From CBDDKS01 sp965230335 (GTDB lineage Bacteria; Pseudomonadota; Gammaproteobacteria; Enterobacterales; Kangiellaceae): a DNA stretch of 64,000 nucleotides. Location of the stretch: contig CBDDKS010000006.1 in assembly GCA_965230335.1 (NCBI GenBank), forward strand, positions 2,294,001-2,358,000, given 5' to 3'. Shown here piece by piece: positions 16,501 to 26,335 of this stretch. The notes under the pieces are model-generated. The model ran no database searches and had not been told where the DNA came from. It worked only from the letters and a program-made list of their open reading frames with translations. Positions within the stretch are counted from its first letter, which is position 1. Every line of letters starts with the position of its first letter. Made by a program: the position numbers and the translations under genes.

Positions 16501-18264
16501 ATGACAATCCCTGTTTATACTTATGATGCTGTGATTGTTGGTGGTGGTGGTGCTGGTATGCGGGCATCGTTGCAATTGGCGCAATCCGGACAAAAAGTTG
16601 CATTAATTTCGAAAGTTTTTCCGACACGATCTCATACGGTTTCAGCACAAGGCGGGATCACGGTTGCCCTGGGTAACAGTCATGAAGATGACTGGCGCTG
16701 GCATATGTATGATACCGTGAAAGGTTCCGATTATATTGGCGATCAGGATGCCATTGAGTATATGTGTCAAATGGGTCCACCAACAGTGTATGAACTGGAA
16801 CATATGGGGTTACCTTTTTCCCGACAGGATGACGGACGCATTTATCAACGTCCTTTTGGTGGTCAATCCAAAAATTTTGGTGGAGAGCAGGCAGCAAGAA
16901 CCGCAGCCGCGGCAGATAGAACCGGTCATGCTTTACTGCATGCTTTGTATCAGCAGAATTTAGCCGCCAATACACAATTCTTTAATGAGTGGCTGGCATT
17001 GGACTTAGTGGTGAATGCACAACAGCAGGTTGCCGGTGTCGTTGCTATGTCGATTGAGTCGGGCGAGATTGCCATGTTTCGTGCCCGAGCAACAGTATTT
17101 GCAACAGGGGGTGCTGGTCGAATTTATCAATCCACAACCAACGCCTTAATCAATAGTGGTGACGGCATTGGTATGGCGTTGCGGGCAGGTGTTGCCATTC
17201 AGGATATGGAAATGTGGCAGTTTCATCCAACCGGTATTGCGGGTGCTGGTGTTTTGGTCACAGAAGGGTGTCGAGGAGAGGGGGGTTATTTAATGAATAA
17301 AGATGGCGAACGTTTTATGGAACGCTATGCACCCAATGCAAAAGATTTGGCCAGCCGTGATGTTGTGGCACGATCAATGACAAAAGAAATTCTTGAAGGA
17401 CGGGGGTGTGGCCCTAATGGTGATCATGTTCATTTGAAATTAGATCATTTGGGTGAAGAAACACTTAATAAACGTTTGCCCGGTATTTTAGAATTATCAC
17501 GCACTTTCGGTCATGCCGATCCAATAAAAGAACCCATTCCTGTCGTGCCAACCTGTCATTACATGATGGGTGGCATACCAACCAATAAATTTGGTCAGGT
17601 TGTGTTAAAAACAGAAAATACCGATGAATCCATTATGCAGGGTTTTTATGCCGTTGGTGAATGTGCCTGTGTTTCGGTTCATGGTGCCAATCGTTTGGGA
17701 GGTAATTCTTTATTGGATTTAGTGGTATTTGGTCGCGCAGCTGGTTTACACCTTGAAGAATCTTTAAAAGAAGGTCTGTCTTTTTCTGATTACAGTGATG
17801 ATGATTTAGACAAAGCCTTATCGCGAGTACGTCGATGGGATGATTCTGAATCAGGAGAAGACCCGGTTTCTGTGCGTAATGATATGCAAAAAGTCATGCA
17901 GGAAAACTTTGGTGTTTTCCGTGTTGGAGAGCGTATGGAAAAAGGTTTGGATGAATTGAAAAGTGTTCGTGAACGTTTGACAACGTCGGTGTTAACCGAT
18001 AAATCCAAAGCTTACAATACACAACGTGTAGAATGTTTGGAATTGGATAATTTAATGGCGGTGGCCCATGCCACAGCGGTTGCAGCAGAGTTTAGAAAAG
18101 AAAGTCGCGGTGCACACAGTCGAGAAGATTTTCCCGATAGAGATGACGAAAACTGGTTGGTACATTCTTTGTTTTATCCGGATAGCGAAACAATGAGTAC
18201 GCGAGATGTGAATATGCAACCAGAAACCGTCGATGCTTTTCCACCTAAAGTCAGAAGCTATTAA
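16501..18264 (+). CDS. sdhA: Succinate dehydrogenase flavoprotein subunit
   Basis: Catalytic subunit oxidising succinate to fumarate with covalently bound FAD, on the cytoplasmic face of complex II. The 587-residue protein (E. coli 588) has the dinucleotide fold VIVGGGGAGMRASL, flavin-linking His45 in PTRSHTVSAQGGI, the substrate-site HPTGI and RGEGGYLMN segments, and HYMMGGIPTN with the conserved His and Arg context. ATG directly follows the sdhD stop, with GGGG in the end of sdhD as ribosome-binding site. Nothing unusual. Confidence 0.98.
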   Translation: MTIPVYTYDAVIVGGGGAGMRASLQLAQSGQKVALISKVFPTRSHTVSAQGGITVALGNSHEDDWRWHMYDTVKGSDYIGDQDAIEYMCQMGPPTVYELEHMGLPFSRQDDGRIYQRPFGGQSKNFGGEQAARTAAAADRTGHALLHALYQQNLAANTQFFNEWLALDLVVNAQQQVAGVVAMSIESGEIAMFRARATVFATGGAGRIYQSTTNALINSGDGIGMALRAGVAIQDMEMWQFHPTGIAGAGVLVTEGCRGEGGYLMNKDGERFMERYAPNAKDLASRDVVARSMTKEILEGRGCGPNGDHVHLKLDHLGEETLNKRLPGILELSRTFGHADPIKEPIPVVPTCHYMMGGIPTNKFGQVVLKTENTDESIMQGFYAVGECACVSVHGANRLGGNSLLDLVVFGRAAGLHLEESLKEGLSFSDYSDDDLDKALSRVRRWDDSESGEDPVSVRNDMQKVMQENFGVFRVGERMEKGLDELKSVRERLTTSVLTDKSKAYNTQRVECLELDNLMAVAHATAVAAEFRKESRGAHSREDFPDRDDENWLVHSLFYPDSETMSTRDVNMQPETVDAFPPKVRSY

Positions 18265-18327
18265 GGCTTGCAGATGAAAGTGTGTACACAGTCTTTTGAC
18301 AGACAGATTTTTACAGGTTGATTGATT

Positions 18328-19026
18328 ATGAAATTTTCGATTTATCGTTATAACCCAGAGGTTGATAGTAAACCTCGTATGCAGGATTTTGATTTGGATA
18401 TTCCTGCAGGTTCAGACATGATGTTGCTTGATGCCTTGTTGTTATTAAAAGAACAGGATCCCACTTTGGTGTTTCGTCGTTCTTGTCGTGAAGGCGTATG
18501 TGGTTCAGATGGTATGAATATTAATGGGAAAAATGGATTAGCCTGCGTAGCACCCGTATCGAGCTTAGGCCATAAAGTTGTTATTCGACCGCTACCGGGT
18601 TTGCCTGTTATTCGCGATTTGGTGGTTGATATGGCGCAATTTTATAAGCAGTATGAAAAAATAAAACCTTACTTATTAAATAAGAATGAACCGCCTGCTA
18701 AAGAGCGATTACAAACACCCGAAGACAGAGCGAAGCTGGATGGTTTGTATGAATGTATTTTGTGTGCCTGCTGTTCAACCTCTTGTCCTTCATTCTGGTG
18801 GAATCCCGACAAGTTTGTAGGGCCTGCCGGTTTGTTACAAGCTTATCGCTTTTTAGCAGACAGTAGAGATACTGAAGATGATGAACGCTTAAAAACTCTG
18901 GATGATGCCTATAGTGTCTTTCGTTGTCGCGGTATTATGAATTGCGTGAGTGTTTGCCCGAAAGGATTGAATCCCACAAAAGCGATTGGTCATGTGCGTT
19001 CAATGCTCTTGAAACAAGGGGTGTAA
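18328..19026 (+). CDS. sdhB: Succinate dehydrogenase iron-sulfur subunit
   Basis: Electron-transfer subunit of complex II (232 residues). Three cluster motifs are complete: [2Fe-2S] CREGVCGSDGMNINGKNGLAC, [4Fe-4S] CILCACCSTSCPSF, and [3Fe-4S] CRGIMNCVSVCPKGLNP. ATG 18328 is preferred over a TTG two codons earlier; AGG at 18315-18317 supports either. It lies 63 bases after sdhA and 123 before sucA with no clear terminator, so the sdh and suc genes are probably co-transcribed, as in E. coli. Confidence 0.97.
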   Translation: MKFSIYRYNPEVDSKPRMQDFDLDIPAGSDMMLLDALLLLKEQDPTLVFRRSCREGVCGSDGMNINGKNGLACVAPVSSLGHKVVIRPLPGLPVIRDLVVDMAQFYKQYEKIKPYLLNKNEPPAKERLQTPEDRAKLDGLYECILCACCSTSCPSFWWNPDKFVGPAGLLQAYRFLADSRDTEDDERLKTLDDAYSVFRCRGIMNCVSVCPKGLNPTKAIGHVRSMLLKQGV

Positions 19027-19149
19027 TCACGCAATTGTTTTAAAATGCGCTATTATTACGACAAAGACTGATGTTTTTTTATTATAAGAAAATAAAAATC
19101 ATTGGTTAATGTTTTTTGAGATTTTAAATTCTTACAGCAGTCTGCAACT

Positions 19150-21960
19150 ATGGATAAAACACTTCAAGAAAAGTTTGCCTCGAGTTTTTTGACAGGCACC
19201 AATTCTTCCTATCTCGAAGAGATATACGAACATTATCTCGATAATCCCAATGATGTCGATGATGTGTGGCGTGAACAATTTGATCAACTAAAAGCCAATG
19301 GGCATGCTGGTCACGAAGTTGCGCATTCATCGATTCGCGAATACTTTCGTCAATTAGGATTACAACGCCGTGGCATGACGTTGAGTGGCGCAGAAGATCA
19401 TTCTTTTGATGCCAAGCAAGTCAATGTACTCGAATTGATTCAGGCGTATCGGGCCCATGGCCATCAATACGCTAAATTAGATCCTTTGGGTTTGTGGAAA
19501 CAAACACAAGTGGATCATCTGGCATTGAGTAAATATGGGTTATCAAAAACCGATTATGATACGGAGTTTCGTACCGGATCTTTTTATGGTGCTGATACCA
19601 AAAGTTTAAAATCTATTTTAAGTGAACTTGAACAAACCTATTGCGGCAGCATAGGCAGTGAGTTCATGCATATTTCTGATCCGATTCAAAAGCAATGGAT
19701 AGAACAGCGTTTGGAAAGTTGTTTGGCAACACCTGAGTTTTCTGAACAAAGAAAGGTCGATATTTTATCCGGGTTAACAGCGGCAGAAGGGCTGGAAAAA
19801 TATTTGCATAATAAGTTTCCAGGTGCCAAACGTTTTTCATTGGAAGGGGGTGATAGTTTAATTCCTTTATTGGAAGAAATGATTCAGCGAGTGGGCAGTG
19901 CCGGCGTAAAAGAAGTCGTTATTGGTATGGCTCATCGTGGTCGACTCAATGTGCTGGTTAATTTGCTGGGTAAAAAACCTGAGGAGTTATTCGCTGAGTT
20001 TGCTGGCAAGAAAAGTGATTCAGGTTCTGGCGATGTGAAATATCATCAGGGTTTTTCTTCAGATATCAACACACCGGGTGGGGTTGTGCATTTGGCTTTG
20101 GCATTTAACCCATCCCATTTGGAAATTGTAGGACCAGTCATTCAGGGATCAGTTCGTGCCCGATTAGAACGACGACAAGATCATAGCTTGTCTCAAGTGT
20201 TACCTATTGTGATTCATGGCGACTCTGCGTTCACCGGACAAGGTGTGGTGATGGAAGCTTTTAATATGTCACAAGCCAGAGGCTATACCACGGGTGGTTC
20301 GGTACATGTGGTTATCAATAATCAAGTGGGGTTTACAACCAATAAACAAGAGGATGTGCGTTCAACAACCTATTGTACGGATGTTGCCAAAATGATTGAG
20401 GCACCGATTTTTCATGTCAATGGAGATGACCCCGAAGCTGTCGTCATGGTGGCGGATTTAGCGGCAGATTTTAGAGAAACCTTTAAAAAAGATGTGGTGA
20501 TTGATTTGGTGTGTTATCGACGTCATGGTCATAACGAAGCGGATGAACCCAGAGCAACACAGCCTTTAATGTATCAAAAAATCCGCAAGCATGATACAAC
20601 ACGAAAGCAATATGCCGATAGGCTGATCAATACGAAGGTTGTCTCCAATGAAGTTCCCCAGAAATTAGTCAATGAATATCGGGATAAAATGGATGAAGGA
20701 AAAAATGTGGTACACCATTGGTTGCCGATGCAGGAACATGAATTTACCGTTGACTGGACACCTTATTTAAATAAAAACTGGTTATCACCAGCAAAGACAT
20801 CATTAACACAGGAACAATTTGATAACCTGGCAAACAGTATTGTCACCGTACCTGAATCATTTCCGTTGCAGGCTCAAGTAAAGCGTATGATGGGCGAACG
20901 CGGTAAAATGGCAAGACGTGAAATACCTATGGATTGGGGGTTTGCAGAAACTCTGGCTTATGCTTCTTTACTTGATGAGAAAGTCTCTATTCGAATTTCA
21001 GGACAGGACAGTGGACGTGGTACTTTCTTTCATCGACATGCAGTATTACATCATCAGGAAGATGCTTCGACTTATATTCCATTGCAACAGATTCATGATC
21101 AACAGGGTGAGTTTGTGGTGATTGATTCAGTATTGTCTGAAGAGGCGATATTGGCCTTCGAATATGGTTATGCAACAACAGAACCCAGAACACTGGTTAT
21201 TTGGGAAGCGCAGTTTGGTGATTTTGCCAATGGCGCTCAAGTGGTGATTGATCAGTTCATCAGTTCGGGTTATCAAAAGTGGGGGCGCTTATGTGGCCTG
21301 GTCATGATGTTGCCTCATGGTTATGAAGGTCAGGGCCCTGAACATTCTTCTGCCCGTTTGGAACGATTTTTACAATTATGTGCAGAGCATAATATGCAGG
21401 TATGTATCCCCAGTACACCAGCACAGGTGTTTCATATGCTAAGACGACAAATGCTGCGTGATTGGCGTGCACCTTTAATTGTGATGTCGCCCAAAAGCTT
21501 ATTGCGTCATCGTCTGGCCGTCAGTGATGCCTCTGAGTTGATCAGTGGTGAGTTTGAAACTGTGATCGATGAAATTGATCCTATCAATAAAGAAGCGGTG
21601 AAACGCATTGTGTTGTGTAGTGGTAAAGTTTATTTTGATTTGTTGGAAAAACGGCGTGCCGAAGAGTTGGAAACCGTGGCGATTATTCGTGTTGAACAAC
21701 TTTATCCTTTTCCTAAGCATTTAAAAAATATGCTGGAAACCTATCCCAATGCAACAGAATTTATCTGGTGTCAGGAAGAACCCAAAAACCAGGGTGCCTG
21801 GTACTCCAGCCTACATAATCTGCAACGTTGTGTGCCTGAAGGCTGCCAGGTCGAGTTTGCTGGCAGACGTGCTTCTGCCTCACCTGCTGTCGGTCAAATT
21901 GCTTTACACATTGAACAACAAAAATCATTGATTGCTTCGGCATTGGGCCTGGAGCACTAG
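19150..21960 (+). CDS. sucA: 2-oxoglutarate dehydrogenase E1 component
   Basis: Thiamine-diphosphate-dependent E1 of the 2-oxoglutarate dehydrogenase complex; it decarboxylates 2-oxoglutarate and passes the succinyl group to the lipoyl arm of SucB. The 936-residue length matches E. coli (933). Visible features are the N-terminal E2-binding segment (SYLEEIYEHYLDNPNDVDDVWREQF), active-site IGMAHRGRLNVLVN and FNPSHLEIVGPVIQGSVRAR, the ThDP-binding IHGDSAFTGQGVVMEAFNMS, and the C-terminal transketolase-like half with RISGQDSGRGTFFHRHAVLH and PHGYEGQGPEHSSARLERFLQL. Followed 107 bases later by sucB. Confidence 0.98.
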   Translation: MDKTLQEKFASSFLTGTNSSYLEEIYEHYLDNPNDVDDVWREQFDQLKANGHAGHEVAHSSIREYFRQLGLQRRGMTLSGAEDHSFDAKQVNVLELIQAYRAHGHQYAKLDPLGLWKQTQVDHLALSKYGLSKTDYDTEFRTGSFYGADTKSLKSILSELEQTYCGSIGSEFMHISDPIQKQWIEQRLESCLATPEFSEQRKVDILSGLTAAEGLEKYLHNKFPGAKRFSLEGGDSLIPLLEEMIQRVGSAGVKEVVIGMAHRGRLNVLVNLLGKKPEELFAEFAGKKSDSGSGDVKYHQGFSSDINTPGGVVHLALAFNPSHLEIVGPVIQGSVRARLERRQDHSLSQVLPIVIHGDSAFTGQGVVMEAFNMSQARGYTTGGSVHVVINNQVGFTTNKQEDVRSTTYCTDVAKMIEAPIFHVNGDDPEAVVMVADLAADFRETFKKDVVIDLVCYRRHGHNEADEPRATQPLMYQKIRKHDTTRKQYADRLINTKVVSNEVPQKLVNEYRDKMDEGKNVVHHWLPMQEHEFTVDWTPYLNKNWLSPAKTSLTQEQFDNLANSIVTVPESFPLQAQVKRMMGERGKMARREIPMDWGFAETLAYASLLDEKVSIRISGQDSGRGTFFHRHAVLHHQEDASTYIPLQQIHDQQGEFVVIDSVLSEEAILAFEYGYATTEPRTLVIWEAQFGDFANGAQVVIDQFISSGYQKWGRLCGLVMMLPHGYEGQGPEHSSARLERFLQLCAEHNMQVCIPSTPAQVFHMLRRQMLRDWRAPLIVMSPKSLLRHRLAVSDASELISGEFETVIDEIDPINKEAVKRIVLCSGKVYFDLLEKRRAEELETVAIIRVEQLYPFPKHLKNMLETYPNATEFIWCQEEPKNQGAWYSSLHNLQRCVPEGCQVEFAGRRASASPAVGQIALHIEQQKSLIASALGLEH

Positions 21961-22067
21961 CATGAAAGATACCTTGCATTGTTTTCTTGATGACAAGGTG
22001 GTTTTTCAAAAAAGTTTTATTCGTTTTTTAATCCATCAACACTTTGAGGAAAAAGGTAAATACCATC

Positions 22068-23279
22068 ATGTCTATTGAAATTAAAGTGCCCGTGCTTCCA
22101 GAATCCGTTGCCGATGCAACTGTAGCAACCTGGCATAAACAACCCGGCGAAGCCTGTCAGCGTGATGAAAATATTGTTGATATTGAAACTGATAAAGTGA
22201 TGTTAGAAGTGGTAGCACCGGAAGACGGTGTGATTGACAGTATTGTTAAACAGGAAGGTGATACCGTTCTGGCAGAAGAAGTCATTGCTTTATTTAAAGC
22301 GGGTGCAACAGGTAGCGCAACTGCTACGGATGATAGTAGTGCTTCTAACAATGAATCTTCAGAACCTGCTGAGTCATCATCAGCAGATAACGACAGTTTA
22401 AGTCCAACTGTCAGACGTTTGGTAAAAGAACATAATTTAGATCCTGGTGTGATTCCTGCCACAGGAAAAAATGGACGCTTAACCAAAAAAGATGTTGAAA
22501 ACTTTATGAAGTCTGGTGGAAAAACGCAGACACCTGCTGCGACACCAGCGACATCCTCTGTGCCTGTCCCTGCGGGTGCTCGGGAAGAGCGGCGTGTCCC
22601 AATGACACGTTTGCGCAAACGTATTGCAGAACGTTTGGTCGATGCACAACAGACAGCAGCCATATTAACGACATTTAATGAGTTAAATATGAAGCCCGTC
22701 ATGGATATACGATCACGTTACAAAGAAGCGTTTCAGGAAAAACATGGCGTCAAACTTGGTTTCATGTCTTTCTTTGTTAAAGCGGCCGTTGAAGCTTTAA
22801 AGCATTTCCCTTCGGTGAATGCTTCCATTGATGGCGATGATATTGTGTATCATGGTTATTATGATATTGGTATTGCTGTGTCGTCACCCCGAGGGTTGGT
22901 GGTTCCTGTCGTACGTGATGCCGATCAACTCAGCATGGCGGATATAGAAAAAACCATTGCAGAGTATGGTCAGAAAGCCAAAAATAATCAGTTAACCATC
23001 GATGATTTAACGGGCGGTACTTTTACTGTATCCAATGGTGGTGTGTTTGGTTCGCTGATGTCGACACCCATTATTAATCCACCACAAAGTGGTATTCTGG
23101 GTATGCACAGAACACAAGAAAGAGCCATGGTTGTCAATGGTGACATTGTGGTATTGCCCATGATGTACTTAGCTTTTTCTTACGACCATCGTATTATTGA
23201 TGGACGTGAATCTGTGACCTTCTTAAAGAGCATTATTGATTATCTTGAAGATCCGGCCCGATTATTACTGGATCTTTAG
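22068..23279 (+). CDS. sucB: Dihydrolipoyllysine succinyltransferase (E2 of 2-oxoglutarate dehydrogenase)
   Basis: E2 core of the 2-oxoglutarate dehydrogenase complex (403 residues). Domains in order: lipoyl domain with lipoyl-Lys43 in IETDKVMLEVVA; Ser/Ala/Glu-rich hinge; peripheral-subunit-binding domain SPTVRRLVKEHNLDPGVIPATG (about 115-150); second hinge; and catalytic domain ending in SYDHRIIDGRESVTFLK with the catalytic His/Asp. I chose ATG 22068 (MSIEIKVPVLPESV), the usual start, over an ATG 24 bases upstream. The E3 gene lpd is not in this operon, which is normal. Confidence 0.97.
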   Translation: MSIEIKVPVLPESVADATVATWHKQPGEACQRDENIVDIETDKVMLEVVAPEDGVIDSIVKQEGDTVLAEEVIALFKAGATGSATATDDSSASNNESSEPAESSSADNDSLSPTVRRLVKEHNLDPGVIPATGKNGRLTKKDVENFMKSGGKTQTPAATPATSSVPVPAGAREERRVPMTRLRKRIAERLVDAQQTAAILTTFNELNMKPVMDIRSRYKEAFQEKHGVKLGFMSFFVKAAVEALKHFPSVNASIDGDDIVYHGYYDIGIAVSSPRGLVVPVVRDADQLSMADIEKTIAEYGQKAKNNQLTIDDLTGGTFTVSNGGVFGSLMSTPIINPPQSGILGMHRTQERAMVVNGDIVVLPMMYLAFSYDHRIIDGRESVTFLKSIIDYLEDPARLLLDL

Positions 23280-23334
23280 TTTCTGTTTTTTTAACCATGG
23301 TTGTATTTATTTAACTGACAAGTGAGACAAAACA

Positions 23335-24504
23335 ATGAACCTTCATGAGTATCAAGGTAAACAACTTTTTCGAGAGTATGGTTTGCCGGTATCCGATGGT
23401 ATTGCCTGTGACACACCCAAAGAGGCTTTTGAAGCAGCAGGTCAATTAGGCGGTGACAAATGGGTTGTAAAAGTACAGGTGCATGCTGGTGGTCGAGGCA
23501 AGGCAGGTGGCGTGAAATTAGTCAACACCAAAGAAGAAGTGAAAACCTTTGCTTCTGAATGGCTAGGCAAAAACCTGGTCACTTATCAGACAGATGCCAA
23601 TGGACAGCCAGTCAGTAAAATTTTAGTTGAAGCCTGTTGTAGTATTTCTCAGGAATTATACTTAGGTGCGGTTGTTGATCGCTCAACACGACGAGTGGTG
23701 TTTATGGCATCGACCGAAGGCGGTGTTGAAATTGAAAAAGTAGCTCACGAGACACCAGAGAAAATTTTAAAAGCAACCATTGATCCTGCCGTGGGTGCGC
23801 AAGCCTATCAGGGACGTGAACTGGCTTTCAAATTAGGGTTAGATAAGAATCAGGTAAAAGAATTTACAAAAATCTTTTTACAATTATCGAAACTCTTCCA
23901 TGAAAAAGATTTGGCATTACTCGAAATTAATCCACTCGTGATTACCGATGAAGGCCATTTACACTGTCTGGATGCAAAAATTAATATCGATAGCAATGCA
24001 CTGTATCGTCAATCACAACTGCGTGATATGCATGATCCGACTCAGGAAGATGAGCGTGAAGTGCATGCAGCACAGTGGGAACTGAATTATGTTGCTCTGG
24101 ATGGCAATATTGGCTGCATGGTCAATGGTGCCGGTTTAGCCATGGGTACCATGGATATTGTAAATTTACACGGCGGTTCACCAGCAAACTTTCTTGATGT
24201 CGGTGGCGGTGCAACCAAAGAACGTGTGGTTGAAGCTTTCAAAATTATATTAACCGATGACAATGTAAAAGCCGTGCTTGTGAATATTTTTGGTGGCATC
24301 GTCCGATGTGATTTGATTGCAGAGGGCATTATCGGTGCCGTGAAAGAAGTGGGTGTTAAAGTGCCTGTGGTGGTTCGCCTGGAAGGCAACAATGCAGAAT
24401 TGGGTGCTGAAGTCTTATCAAAAAGTGGTTTAAACATTATTGCTGCAGAAGGTCTCGCTGATGCAGCCAAAAAAGTGGTTGCTGCTGCAGGAGAAAGCTC
24501 ATGA
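23335..24504 (+). CDS. sucC: Succinyl-CoA synthetase beta subunit
   Basis: Beta subunit of ADP/GDP-forming succinyl-CoA synthetase, which makes succinate and nucleoside triphosphate from succinyl-CoA. At 389 residues it matches E. coli (388). It begins MNLHEYQGKQLFREYGLPV, has the ATP-grasp fold with VKVQVHAGGRGKAGGVKLV, and near the end GGIVRCDLIAEGIIGA and RLEGNNAELG, the conserved CoA-ligase segment. ATGA overlap with sucD gives translational coupling. Confidence 0.98.
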   Translation: MNLHEYQGKQLFREYGLPVSDGIACDTPKEAFEAAGQLGGDKWVVKVQVHAGGRGKAGGVKLVNTKEEVKTFASEWLGKNLVTYQTDANGQPVSKILVEACCSISQELYLGAVVDRSTRRVVFMASTEGGVEIEKVAHETPEKILKATIDPAVGAQAYQGRELAFKLGLDKNQVKEFTKIFLQLSKLFHEKDLALLEINPLVITDEGHLHCLDAKINIDSNALYRQSQLRDMHDPTQEDEREVHAAQWELNYVALDGNIGCMVNGAGLAMGTMDIVNLHGGSPANFLDVGGGATKERVVEAFKIILTDDNVKAVLVNIFGGIVRCDLIAEGIIGAVKEVGVKVPVVVRLEGNNAELGAEVLSKSGLNIIAAEGLADAAKKVVAAAGESS

Positions 24505-25373
24505 GTATTTTAATCAATAAAAACACCAAAGTGATTTGTCAGGGCTTTACCGGTTCTCAAGGTACTTTTCATTCAGAGCAGGCCATTGAGTATGGTACCA
24601 ACATGGTGGGTGGTGTCACACCGGGTAAAGGAGGACAAACGCATCTGGAACTGCCTGTCTTTAATTCGGTGATTGAAGCCGTTGAAGCCACACAAGCCGA
24701 TGCTTCTGTGATTTATGTCCCAGCCCCTTTTTGTAAAGACTCTATTTTAGAAGCCGCTCATTCAGGCATTAAACTCATTGTGTGTATTACTGAAGGCATT
24801 CCAACACTCGACATGCTGGATGCAAAAGTTGTGTGCGATCAATTGGGTGTCCGTTTGATTGGTCCTAACTGCCCTGGTGTAATTACACCTGGTGAATGTA
24901 AAATTGGTATCATGCCTGCCGATATTCATCGTCCTGGAAAAGTAGGCATTGTTTCTCGTTCAGGAACCTTAACCTATGAAGCCGTTAAACAAACAACCGA
25001 TGCTGGCTTTGGCCAATCCACCTGTGTAGGCATTGGTGGCGATCCGATACCTGGCTCCAACTTTATTGATATTTTATCTATGTTTCAGGATGATCCGGCG
25101 ACAGAAGCCATCGTTATGATTGGCGAAATCGGTGGTACCGCAGAAGAAGAAGCTGCAGCCTTTATAAAAGCCAATGTTAAAAAACCGGTTGTCTCTTATA
25201 TTGCCGGTGTGACAGCGCCTCCAGGAAAACGAATGGGACATGCTGGTGCTATTATATCGGGCGGCAAAGGTACAGCCGATGAAAAATTCGCTGCCCTTGA
25301 AGATGCCGGCGTAAAAACCGTACGTAGTCTGGCAGATATTGGCAGTGCCTTGAAGGAAGTGACGGGCTGGTAA
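24501..25373 (+). CDS. sucD: Succinyl-CoA synthetase alpha subunit
   Basis: Alpha subunit, carrying the CoA-binding Rossmann domain (VICQGFTGSQGTFHSEQAIEYG, TPGKGGQTHLELPVF) and the phosphohistidine active site GHAGAIISGGKGTADEKFAALEDAGV. The 290 residues match E. coli (289). It overlaps sucC by four bases and is the last gene of the sdh-suc operon, with a terminator 24 bases after the stop. Confidence 0.98.
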   Translation: MSILINKNTKVICQGFTGSQGTFHSEQAIEYGTNMVGGVTPGKGGQTHLELPVFNSVIEAVEATQADASVIYVPAPFCKDSILEAAHSGIKLIVCITEGIPTLDMLDAKVVCDQLGVRLIGPNCPGVITPGECKIGIMPADIHRPGKVGIVSRSGTLTYEAVKQTTDAGFGQSTCVGIGGDPIPGSNFIDILSMFQDDPATEAIVMIGEIGGTAEEEAAAFIKANVKKPVVSYIAGVTAPPGKRMGHAGAIISGGKGTADEKFAALEDAGVKTVRSLADIGSALKEVTGW

Positions 25374-25396
25374 GTTCAGGTATTTTGCTGTTTGAT

Positions 25397-25426
25397 AAAA
25401 ACCGAAGCTTTGGCTTCGGTTTTTTG
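25397..25426 (+). terminator. Rho-independent terminator of the sdh-suc operon
   Basis: Stem AAAACCGAAGC / GCTTCGGTTTT with a four-base loop and a short T run, just downstream of sucD. Confidence 0.93.
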
Positions 25427-25493
25427 TTTTAGCAATATCCATTATTCAGACTTTTCTCTTTCTTTTTATTTAAAATAATCCACCATTAAGACT

Positions 25494-25761
25494 ATTCAGA
25501 CTTTCCTCCTTGAAAGCCTGTCCTCTTTTTGCAAATGTTCAAAAAGAGGAGAAAAAAACTTGTTCGCTGCGCGAGCACTTGTTGAGAGTGATTATTGAAA
25601 GTGGAGTATTTCTTTTTATTTCCAATCAACTGTTAATGCCAAAGCATAACTCTATGGGTAAGAGATGATACAGAACAAGTACCTGCCGTAGGCATATTCA
25701 GGCATTTTGCTGACTTTTTTGCTTTGAAAAAGTCAGTCGCACACAGCGAAGCGGTGCGAAA
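25494..25761 (+). repeat. 268-bp structured repeat, left array copy 1 (type I)
   Basis: Runs from ATTCAGACTTTC to GTGCGAAA. Four hairpins in order: TCCTCTTTTTG / CAAAAAGAGGA; TGCC-GTA-GGCA; CTGACTTTTT / AAAAAGTCAG; TCGCAC / GTGCGA. The middle segment is type I (TGAGAGTGATTATTGAAAG). A short extra head fragment (ATTATTCAGACTTTT) lies just upstream at 25441. Confidence 0.9.
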
Positions 25762-25803
25762 AGGCTTTTATCTTATTATTTAAAATAGCCCATTGTTAAT
25801 ATG

Positions 25804-26071
25804 ATTCAGACTTTCATCCTTGAAAGCCTGTCCTCTTTTTGCAAACGTTCAAAAAGAGGAGAAAAAAACTGCATCGCTGCGCGGGCACTTGCTTGGAGTA
25901 AAAATTAAGTTAAAAAGTATTTCTTTTAACTTGTCATAAACTGTGATGGAAAAGAATGACTCTATTGGTAAGAGATGATACAGAACAAGTACCTGCCGTA
26001 GGCATATTCAGGCATTTTGCTGACTTTTTTGCTTTGAAAAAGTCAGTCGCACATAGCGAAGCGGTGCGAAA
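25804..26071 (+). repeat. 268-bp structured repeat, left array copy 2 (type II)
   Basis: Begins exactly 310 bp after copy 1, after a 42-base AT-rich spacer. Same four hairpins, but the middle segment is type II (TTGGAGTAAAAATTAAG). A diverged fragment of the type I middle segment (AGTGGTTATTGAATAG) follows at about 26107-26140, at the edge of the three-gene island. Confidence 0.9.
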
Positions 26072-26240
26072 AGGCTTTTATCTTATTATTTAGAATAGCC
26101 CACTATTTAGAGTGGTTATTGAATAGAGAGTATTCCTTGTTAGTGAGCAATAAAGTAATACGAAAGAATAATGTCTCTTAATATCAATTAATTTAAAATA
26201 AAGCGAAATTATTTATGCTTTTAGATAAAAATACTTTAAA

Positions 26241-26262
26241 ATATCCCCAATTTTGGGGATAT
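26241..26262 (+). promoter_or_regulatory. Perfect 10+10 bp palindrome before the island genes
   Basis: Arms ATATCCCCAA / TTGGGGATAT around two T, upstream of the first island gene. Like the elements at 7457 and 8178 it puts runs of C and G around an AT core and ends a few bases before an ATG (26267). It is probably an operator; the hairpin alone is not a terminator, as no T run follows. Confidence 0.5.
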
Positions 26263-26266
26263 ACAT

Positions 26267-26332
26267 ATGATTGAAATTAGAGTAGTATCTCTATTTAATA
26301 TAAATATTTTTCAACATACTTTAATGAGGTAA
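26267..26332 (+). CDS. Possible 21-residue leader peptide
   Basis: ATG 26267 to TAA 26332 encodes MIEIRVVSLFNINIFQHTLMR. Its last codons (ATG-AGG-TAA) form the ribosome-binding site of the gene at 26336, three bases later, which would couple the two translations. The frame has no clear ribosome-binding site of its own. It may be chance in AT-rich DNA. Confidence 0.25.
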   Translation: MIEIRVVSLFNINIFQHTLMR

Positions 26333-26335
26333 AAA